From Panorpa germanica (Eukaryota > Arthropoda > Insecta > Mecoptera > Panorpidae), in contig OY783209.1 of the NCBI GenBank assembly GCA_963678705.1, positions 5,146,001 through 5,210,000 on the forward strand: a stretch of 64,000 nt of DNA, read 5' to 3'. Position 1 is the stretch's first letter. Each line of letters begins with the position of its first letter. The notes under the pieces were generated by a model, which made no database searches, had not been told where the DNA came from, and was given only the letters and a program-made list of their open reading frames with translations. Both the position numbers and the translations under genes were made by a program. Shown here piece by piece: positions 55,763-64,000 of this stretch.

Positions 55763-58103
55763 TTAATCAACGTTTAATTTCTTAAACGATCCATGGAGGT
55801 TGTTATGATGTTCCCCAACACCTAGAAGATTCGATCGTCGTTTACTTTCATCTGAAATATACTTGTCTTGCTCTAGAAACCAATCACGCCACGTCAGCAG
55901 TTCCTCATACCAGGCATCTGAAATAATACTCTCATTAATAGTGTGTGTTCTAAAATAAATTACTGTGTACATATCGAGTTCAAATACCATTTGTTTCTCT
56001 CACGGAACGCAAAGTCCCTCCGTATTCTTGAGGCAGCAAAGATTTATCTATTACTTGATGGACACTCTCCAAATTTTTGTGGATAAACACCTTGAAATGG
56101 GTATTTAAAATATAGTACGCTTTGTATTAATTAAAATGGTTTAGAGGTTGCACCACCCAAAACTAACATATTTCATTTCATTTTGTTTTCGTGAACTTTA
56201 AAAGACATTTAAGCGTTATAAGAATTCTTTTCTAAGGCTCTGCGTACAATTTTGTGTGTGTGTGTGGTACGCATAGGTTTACATTTACTGTTTTAAGTTT
56301 TCCGTTACTATTACTACCTCCTATGATTCATCATCTAATCAAAATCAGCTAATGTTACAGGGCTGGAGTAACTTCTAAATATTTAATAAAAGATTCTAAT
56401 AAATAATAATTCATTCAATTACCCTTGATTGAATTTTTTGTTTCAACAAAGACTTGAACATCAAAATAAACGGTTCAGAATAGGGCGGGCAGTTAACAAA
56501 ATGAACAGCTTTAAATCTTGCTAAAAATGGCCCCTGAAAAGAATATACAAAAAACTATGAACAATTTAAAAAATCAATTCATTTTAAAAAATATAATAAT
56601 TATTTCTTATAAATCAAAATTTAACATTTTTCACCTGTACTCCAGCAATTGCTTTCTTAAAGGCTTGAGGAGTTAGTCTTAGAAGATGCGTCATCGTGAA
56701 TTGTGACAAATCACACACATAAATACCTCCATTGGAATAATCATACCGCACTTTTATTTCCAGTATCATGAAAAGTACTTTGAAATAGTCGTATACAGAA
56801 AAACGACTTGCGTCTTCAAAAAATGTTATGCAAACCACTCTCTCGCCTTCTGGGGAAACCGGATATTGAATAGCACATGATCTAAAGTATTGGAAGAACA
56901 GGAAACAGTAATAATAATTGACCGAAAAAGGCAAATTATTAGTTTATTTGCAACATTTTATTCAATCTTATTTAGGCTAAAGTTTATTTAGCTTTTTGCC
57001 AAATTATCTAATATATAAATGCTATTTATAAAGTCATTGTTATCCACTAAACACAAAATTAGAATTTAACGTAACATTTTTTACGTAAACAAAGGTTAAT
57101 GTCATTCGTCATTAAATAAACGCAAGTGACATTAACAATCTTCTGTTACTCGTAACATATGGCTAATTTTGCATATAAAGTTATAAATAATAATAATATA
57201 AAATATAAATTTCAGTAGAAAGATAACTTTTGTTATGTAATCTGACATTATATTAACCCACATGTTTTATAAAAAGAGTAAACTTAGTTAAATGATCTTA
57301 AATTAAATAAAAAACACTGCTATAAATGTAAAACAACTAGTTTACAAACAACAATAAAACAACAATACTTACATTCCTTCGAAGGCGTATTTTAGCTGTG
57401 GATATAAAGGGTCTCTATCCATGAACAATTCTGGCGTGGTCGTCCTCATCGTGTAGTACACATCTAAGCCCTCCTTAGTCCGTTCTAGGCTGCCCTTTGA
57501 ACCCACATACAAACATTCAATTTGTCTGGGATCTTTAAAAATAATTATAACAATTCTATTATTTTTTCAATAATATTTCGAGTGATATGAAACTGACGTT
57601 TAATTCTGCATTTACATCACCAGTTTTGCACGACGGCGGTCGTAAAGCATTCGTTGTCTCAAAAATTTACTTACAAGTTCTTATTTATACAATTAAATAA
57701 ATTTATGTGAACATTAAACCAATCTAATGTGAAAAGTACATATATCTATTAAAAACCGGCGTCAAAAAATAACGCAGTACCTGTTCGATGCAGGACCAAG
57801 AAAGTTTGGGAGTCATTTCGTTACTGCGCATGCGCACTAATTTAATTTACGTGTGGCGCCTGCTTTCTCGCGTGCAAAACTGCTATAGTAATTGTAGTCT
57901 AATAAAATTAATAAAAGAAAACATAATATTTAGACAAACTTACCTGGTGTTATGTTCTGAAGATGTGGTTGCAGCTCAAACCATTCGGTGATGATTCTAA
58001 CCGCGTCTTCAAGGTCATCCGTGGTCAGATTTAAATTCTTAAGAGTATTTTTCTTAAGACTATCAGTTATTTCCAATAAATCATATATAGATTTTGACTT
58101 CAT
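55763..58103 (-). CDS. Gene 14: CRAL-TRIO domain protein, 311 aa
   Basis: Six exons: 57944-58103, 57373-57532, 56635-56881, 56423-56533, 55988-56090, 55763-55917. The start is MKSKSIYDLLEITDSLKK; the N-terminal helices end WFELQPHLQNITPG. Exon 3 holds IQYPVSPEGERVVCITF and ILEIKVRYDYSNGG, exon 4 the 37-residue form beginning GPFLARFKAVHFVNCPP, exon 5 LPQEYGGTLRSV, the classical LPxEYGG form of the fold. The last exon has WRDWFLEQDKYISDESKR and ends LHGSFKKLNVD. Subfamily with genes 4 and 15. Intron 1 contains one arm of an inverted repeat pair (57787-57844). Ligand unknown. Confidence 0.91.
57787..57844 (+). repeat. Inverted repeat pair, left arm, in intron 1 of gene 14
   Basis: GATGCAGGACCAAGAAAG, then GTCATTTCGTTACTGCGCAT and GCGCACTAATTTA. 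The reverse complement of 59252-59310 matches it at most positions. It contains TGCGCATGCGCA. Confidence 0.65.
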
Positions 58104-59691
58104 TCTTGAGTGACACAGGTAATTGTAGTTACAATCAAAAATGTAATTGATAATATCGGAACAATATAAGTACACGTGATGCTTACCGTAAAATTACCTT
58201 CACATCACTTTTTGATTGTCTTTATATCAATTTATTTTAAAAGTAATATTTTTTTTGTATATTAATAATCTGATTAAAATAAAATTATATCAGCGGCGTC
58301 TCGTGTAGAGGGTATTAAAATAATAGTGATTTTTGCCTTATCGATATTTCATCATAATATGATATAGTCTTGCTTGCGACTATTGTATACCACGAAAATC
58401 TTGTACGCCCTTTGTTTGCTAAAATATATTTGGAATTATAACAAGCTATTTTAAATCTCTAATGTTAATCTTATTAGAGTTGTTTACCGTTTCTTTAATA
58501 ATTCTTAGGTAATAATTGTTTACTGGATACGTTAAGAGGATTTCTTAAAGACTTACTTACCAGGAACTAATTATAATTAAGATTGTATTTAAGCAAACCT
58601 ATATTTCCTGTTCAATTTTATAAAAGAGGAGATAGTGTCTGAGATCGGTCCAGACTGCTGTGTTTAGGACCAGGTATATTTTCTGAGTTTGGATATTATC
58701 AAACAAATATGTATAAGGTTCGTTAAAAACAGCAAAAAAGTAGAGATAGTAGCCAGAATAGGTGATAGAACTCAGCATCAAAATAATCAGAATTAACTTT
58801 AAGGAATGTAACTATTTTATAAAAATTGACTTTATTTATAGCTTACATTGTAAATTTTTTAAAAAGCAGAACAGTACGGAAACCCGAGAAATCATAATAA
58901 AAAAACATTATAACATTTTAGTATTTATATATGTACAATTTAATAACATTATGTATGTAACTTCTTCACAAATGTAACTATTAATTATCTTAAACTCTAA
59001 ATGCGTATCCCAGTTAAATAAATATCTTGCAGTGGATTTTCACATTTGCTAGTTTTACACAACCGAATTCCAAGGTTCATAACCTGACTTTCATATAGAA
59101 CTGGTTTTGAAGTATAAGTTTTAAACTTGATAACTTATTTCTAGCTAATTCAAGTATTAAAATGCATTACATTTTCTACCTGGAGTATATAGTAGTTATA
59201 AGTTTAGTGAACCATAACCATGTATGCCGGAAAATCGGCACGAGTCATAAAATAAATTAGTGCGCATGCACAGTAACGAAATGACGCCCAAACATTCTTG
59301 TTCCTGCATCTGTTGGTTTCTTTTTAAGATAGTATTATTTAGGTATTACCAACACTGACGTGCTTGACATATTCACAAAAATATCCCCCGCTGTAAGAAA
59401 TGTATTCGTAATTCATTCGTGCATAGGAAAGGCACTGAACACAGCTGCGGATACACGTCGTTGGACTATACGTTATAAAGAAATGTTAATGATAGTCCTT
59501 AAACCGATGATTCATAAGCAGTGTGATTTATAAGCCTGCTGTGGCAGCCATTTAACTACAACTGTTTTTAATAAATAATCAGAAGGTATTCCCTCTTGAA
59601 AAACACAATAACCATTTAAAAATATTAAACGGCGTTGTTTTAATAGCGATTTCAAAAAGAAACCAAGAAATGGCCCAATACTTAAAACTAT
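58104..59691. other. Gap between genes 14 and 15
   Basis: It contains the right arm of the inverted repeat and a shortened hairpin-tail repeat at 58864-58894. A possible donor (TTTTACG/GTAAGC) near 58187 could belong to a gene 14 leader. No other gene seen. Confidence 0.4.
59252..59310 (-). repeat. Inverted repeat pair, right arm, between genes 14 and 15
   Basis: Reverse complement: GATGCAGGAACAAGAATG, GTCATTTCGTTACTGTGCAT, GCGCACTAATTTA. A copy of 57787-57844 in opposite orientation, about 1.4 kb away. Confidence 0.65.
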
Positions 59692-61809
59692 TCAATCAAG
59701 GGCAAGTTTTCTAAACGATCCGTGTATTCCAAGAAATTCGTCCGGATTTGTTTCTTGAGGTCTTTTACTTTCATCGGCAATATATTTGTCTTCTTCGAGG
59801 AACCAATCGCGCCAGTTCAGTAATTCATCGAACCATAATTCTAAACAAAATAAGAATTGAAATTGGTTTAAGATTTTTAAATTAAGCAACGTTTAGTACG
59901 TATATTTTCTTCTGTTACCTTCAATTTCTCGTATTGATTTTTGGGTTCCTCCGAAATCTTCCGGGAGTACAGCTTTGTCAACAACAGTGTGAAGACTTTC
60001 CAAATTCTTATGTACAAATATCTAAAATTATTAAAAAATTAATCAAATATTTTAATTTTAATTTAGAAACTTGTAAAATGATATTAAAAAAAAGTTTAGT
60101 TATTAAATTGATTTTTATTTGTTATTTGAATTATGCAAGATATGAATACTTCTTACTCGTTTCTGTAGCTTTGGCTTTAATAACGACCTAAACATCGTCA
60201 CGAAGGGTTCAGCATAACTTGGACAGTTCAAGTAATGAATGCCCTTCACCCGTATTAAAAATGGTCCCTGAAATAATCATTAATTTTAAATTTCTTCCTT
60301 ATATGTCTCTATTTCACTTCATATCTATGTACAGATATTACAGATTTAGAATCAGCATACTAACCTAAGTCAAGAACTATTAAAAATTGTACAAAACAAA
60401 AATGTCATTTTTTATGAAACTATAAAGACAATTTGAACAAAAAAAAACTTTCTTTTTTATAGGGTCTTAGTACAAAGTGATTTGGACAATTCTGTACTCA
60501 CCAGCATTGCATACACAGCTTTCTTTACGGCTACGGGGCTCATTTTAATTAAATGCCCCATTGTTAAATTTGCAAAATCACAGATAACGATAAATCCACT
60601 GGCATAATCTAAACGTGTATTAATTTCAACAAGCATCAACATAATTTTGTAGAAATCGTTAATATTAAAACGGCTCGAATCCGGGAAACACTTCATGGAC
60701 ATAACCCTGTATCCCAATGACGTCACGGGATACATCATTATACAGGAACTGCAATAAACAAATCTTATATTTAACACTTTCATACAATTTTTATTTAACA
60801 ATATCTCAAACTTACATTCCTTCAAAAGCCACTCTGAAATCTGTCTTAGAAGGATCTCTGTTCATAAAGAATTCTGGGATCTTTATCTTCATGGTGTAAT
60901 ATTGATCTATTGCTTGCTTGGTGCGCTCTGTGCTTCCTTTTGATCCTACGAACAGGAATTCTATATGACGGGCATCTGGAATAACAAAATTTGCAGTCAG
61001 TCAGTGATATATAAAGAAATAAAATTAATTATAATAAATACAATAATTTATATAAAGGTGAAACGATACTTGGCTATTTTTTCTAGCGAAATATAGATGG
61101 CGATACTATACAGCAGGTTAAATATTATCAAAAAACCATGTTTTTCTATGTTTAAATCGTTTTATGTAAGTAACTATAAACGCGAATCAAAATCTAAACC
61201 TATAATTAGTTAGATGAATAACGTATCTATATTTTAAGCTTTCTTCCATTGACTTTTAAAGAGTTGAAACCACAAAAATTACTTTTGAAAATTAATATTG
61301 TATATTTTCTAGTTAAATTCCAATTTTTATGAATTATGAATTTTATTGAAAACAAGAATTATTAATGCAGAAACAATAATTGCATATGCCTAAAAGCGAC
61401 CCCGACTAGCACACTTTTTTCTGAAATTGGTTATTATCACATAATAATAAAACCTTATTAGATTGCAGTGTAGTATACATATATAAAAAACCATGACTCC
61501 ATAAAAAGTGCCAACGTAACGTGAGTATTTATATGAAATCAAAACACAGTGCATTTAGGCTCAGACCATGCATTAAAAATATTGTAATTAAAATCATCTA
61601 TGATTAATAAATATCCTTAAACTTAAACTTGATATAAATTAAAATTTACCTGGTTTAACATCCTGCAGATGTGGCTGAGCCTTCAACCATTCCAACACTT
61701 TCTGCACAGCTTCCTCCACTTCACTTTTTGTCAGATTTAATCCCTTTAAAGTTGTATTCTTTAATTCGTCGTTAACTTGCAATAAATTATGAACAGTTTT
61801 CGATTTCAT
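59692..61809 (-). CDS. Gene 15: CRAL-TRIO domain protein, 309 aa
   Basis: Six exons: 61650-61809, 60816-60975, 60502-60748, 60157-60267, 59919-60021, 59692-59840. The start is MKSKTVHNLLQVNDELKN. Exon 2 has KIPEFFMNRDPSKTDF, exon 3 MMYPVTSLGYRVMSMKCF with G instead of G-E at the GER position, exon 4 begins GPFLIRVKGIHYLNCPS, exon 5 LPEDFGGTQKSIREIE. The last exon has WRDWFLEEDKYIADESKR and ends IHGSFRKLALD. It is the most upstream unit of the array in this window; no further unit is seen between 61810 and 64000. Soluble hydrophobic-ligand carrier by family. Confidence 0.91.
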
Positions 61810-62120
61810 TTTATTTTATTTAAATTTATCCAACACAAGTTTGCACTACGATAGTTAATTTCAATTTAGTTCAGTTCGATTGACCTAAAGATACTCGATA
61901 TAATTTATGCGTGTAACAATATATTATCTACATTTACAAATATTTAAACAGTTTGCAGAAGTTATTTATATGATACTGATACTAGATCACCACAGTTATA
62001 ATTTTATCTCCAAATGACTTATTAAATAATACTAGACTGTAACACTCCACTCGTTCTTCAGGCTCTGTGATGGTTTACATATCATGAAATTTGTCTAATA
62101 TTTAAGTGTTATATAGAATA

Positions 62121-62258
62121 CAGTGGCGTCACTAGGCATTTATATATATATCCAAGGCAAAGACACAAATTGCCTCCCTGTGTAAATAATGAAATAAATT
62201 TTCATAACATATTTCTTGACGGCATTACCCCGCTTACCCCACCCTAGTTACGCCCCTG
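62121..62258. mobile_element. 138-bp MITE with hAT-like ends
   Basis: The left end is CAGTGGCGTCACTAGGC. The right end read inversely is CAGGGGCGTAACTAGGG, 14 of 17 identical. No coding capacity. Flanking octamers ATAGAATA and ATAATAAG only partly match. Confidence 0.6.
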
Positions 62259-63017
62259 ATAATAAGTATGTATAAATATATATATATTTATGTATTGTAG
62301 CATGTTATAGTTATGTATTATGTAAACAGTCTTATGTTAATGAAATATTTATGTTTTTATACATAAAAAAAACCTAGACCTATAAAATGTGTATACATAA
62401 ATTATAAATAATTACATTAACATTGCGTTTCGCAGGTCGATGTTGTGATAACATAATGTATAATGTGTAAAAAACGTTAGAATTAAAAATATAACAACGT
62501 TTGCAATGCTATTATAGGGTCTTTCAATAAGCGCAGTCATTTTATGGATGATTCAGCTCAATATTTCCGTGAAAAGTGGTGATATTTTTATTTTAAACCA
62601 AAGTACAAACTCTGAGGTTAGTAATGAAATGCAGTATCTGCTAAATGTAATCAAAAAATTTATGTTTCCTATTGATTTAAAATGATAGTTAAATTTTATA
62701 TGCATACAACATTCCTAAAAGACTAGTTAATTTAAATAGGTTTATAAATTGGTCATTTGTTTTAAGGTCGTATTATTTAACCTATAGACTTAATAAAGAC
62801 TTGGTTCATATTCTTAAGAAGAAAACATCTTTAAAATTTAATTGTTTGAACGGGTTTATAAAGTGTCAGAGATGTTGTGGTCACACGATTTGATCTTCAC
62901 ACATAAAAATGTTAGCTAACCGGACACTCAGTAAATGTTGTATTTGATAATGATTGGATTATTTATGACATTCTTAATGATCAAGTTAAATTAGTTATGT
63001 ACATACATAATCATAGA

Positions 63018-63070
63018 GTTATTAAACTGCAATGTAATCACACATATGAGGCCACGACACCACAAGCACA
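63018..63070 (+). mobile_element. Old SINE body remnant
   Basis: TTATTAAACTGCAATGTAAT followed by CATATGAGGCCACGACACCA resembles the body of the SINE at 5480-5530. Short and diverged. Confidence 0.35.
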
Positions 63071-63742
63071 ATAAAACTAAACATCAAAAATAGGCCGACG
63101 TTAAATAAATTAAATGAAAAGAAAATAATAATTTGTTTTTTGATGAACACACATATTTGTAAAACTTAGATAACTGATTTGGTTATTTATTGATTATTAA
63201 AATTATAACACATATTAGATTATTGAACTTTTGATCTTCTTAAGGTCATACGATAGTTCATACACTGTTATTAGTAACTCGTAAATCATATCATAGTCAT
63301 ACATTATCAGTTTTAGTGGTAAATATTAATTATTACCCAAAATAACACAATGACTCGCTTAAATTCAGGATGTAATAATAAAGTTATGGTGGTTACTTTT
63401 ATATACTCGTTATAAAAAGTGCAATATGATTGGTCAAAATGATCAAGTTCTTGAAATTTTCTTAAACAAACAACGAAAAATTAATTTATAACAATTTTTG
63501 TTATTAAATGCTTGTGATCAAAGTTTTTAGCAGTTAGATAGCTTATTTAGTACACAACAAGCTAATTTGCGTCACACTGTACGATAGTAGTTTCGCACTG
63601 TTCTCTTCGGTGCAGCAGATGACCGTGATGGTGCAGTCATTCAACTACCACCGGCCTCTGTTGGCCTCATTACTTATTTTGTTCTTTTTTATGAAAGTTA
63701 GTGACCTTAGTGAACTTATATTCTCACTCTTTCAGTCTAAAA

Positions 63743-63848
63743 CAAAGGTTCCCAAAGTGTTATAAGATCACCTCCCAAATAGAAAGACATACCCCAAACA
63801 AAAGCAACTTTTACAACTCCTAGAAGGCACAAACTTTGAGAACCTATG
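63743..63848. mobile_element. 106-bp hAT-like MITE
   Basis: The left end is CAAAGGTTCCCAAAGTGT. The right end read inversely is CATAGGTTCTCAAAGTTT. The flanking octamers GTCTAAAA (63735-63742) and GTCTATAG (63849-63856) match at 6 of 8, fitting the 8-bp target duplication of hAT elements. Confidence 0.65.
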
Positions 63849-64000
63849 GTCTATAGCATAATTTCGCAGTTTATAAAATTAATATTGTTCAAGTAATTCA
63901 ATCACCTTGTACTACAGAGCCGGCCCTAGAATACGCGGGGCACAGTGCAAAGTTTTCGAGACAATTCCTAATTTCTACTCATAAGAAACAATTGCATAAC

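Larger units (their letters stand above)
61810..64000. other. Region upstream of gene 15 to the window end, MITE-rich
   Basis: No CRAL-TRIO exon and no other gene seen. It contains two short TIR elements, a SINE remnant, a repeat shared with 50150-50200 at 62575-62625, and a possible third TIR element starting at 63915 (CAGAGCCGGCCCTAG) that runs off the end. Confidence 0.5.

Noticed and set aside
1-64000. CRISPR arrays, bacterial operons or plasmid features
   Set aside because: Spliced genes, LINEs and SINE-like repeats show eukaryotic DNA; no regular short repeat-spacer array was seen.

Overview
This is a eukaryotic, almost certainly insect, nuclear window. It is strongly AT-rich, has short GT-AG introns, and carries an I-clade LINE, tRNA-derived SINE remnants, small TIR elements and scattered TTAGG-type motifs. 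The order of insect cannot be fixed from sequence alone.

The window is dominated by one tandem gene family. Seventeen copies of a six-exon CRAL-TRIO (Sec14/alpha-tocopherol-transfer-protein-like) unit all lie on the minus strand, head to tail, from below position 1 to 61809. I built the exons by hand from splice sites, phase and motif conservation. Every unit has the same intron phases (1, 2, 0, 0, 1) and nearly fixed exon sizes (154-160, 160, 244-253, 105-111, 103-106 and a variable last exon). That regularity is the main support for the models. I read 15 genes. Thirteen are single-unit genes of about 279-311 residues. Two (433-3976, cut by the window start, and 5966-10387) each join two units through a 74-78 bp intron, giving a two-domain protein of about 600 residues.

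Layout by position: two-domain genes 1 and 2 (a roughly 6.4 kb tandem duplication); single genes 3 (11171-12813) and 4 (15522-18355); pair 5/6 (21215-25789); trio 7/8/9 (27136-34644); trio 10/11/12 (35474-49978); gene 13 (51906-53516); pair 14/15 (55763-61809). The subgroups differ in exon 4 length and C-terminus. Genes 3, 4, 14 and 15 and the C-terminal halves of 1 and 2 have the 111-bp exon 4, and those whose end is in the window have a longer tail. Genes 5-13 have the 105-bp exon 4 and a short tail. Family members are soluble carriers of small hydrophobic molecules. The individual ligands cannot be read from the sequence.

Between genes 10 and 11 sits a complete I-clade non-LTR retrotransposon on the plus strand (38389-43831), with a perfect 13-bp target-site duplication and two open ORFs. 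The remaining intergenic and intronic DNA holds older TE debris: fragments of several LINE families, a dead mariner-type transposase, a pair of identical-family TIR elements inside gene 4, hAT-like MITEs near the right end, and SINE remnants. I saw no tRNA, rRNA or CRISPR locus, and no convincing gene outside the CRAL-TRIO family and the retrotransposon.
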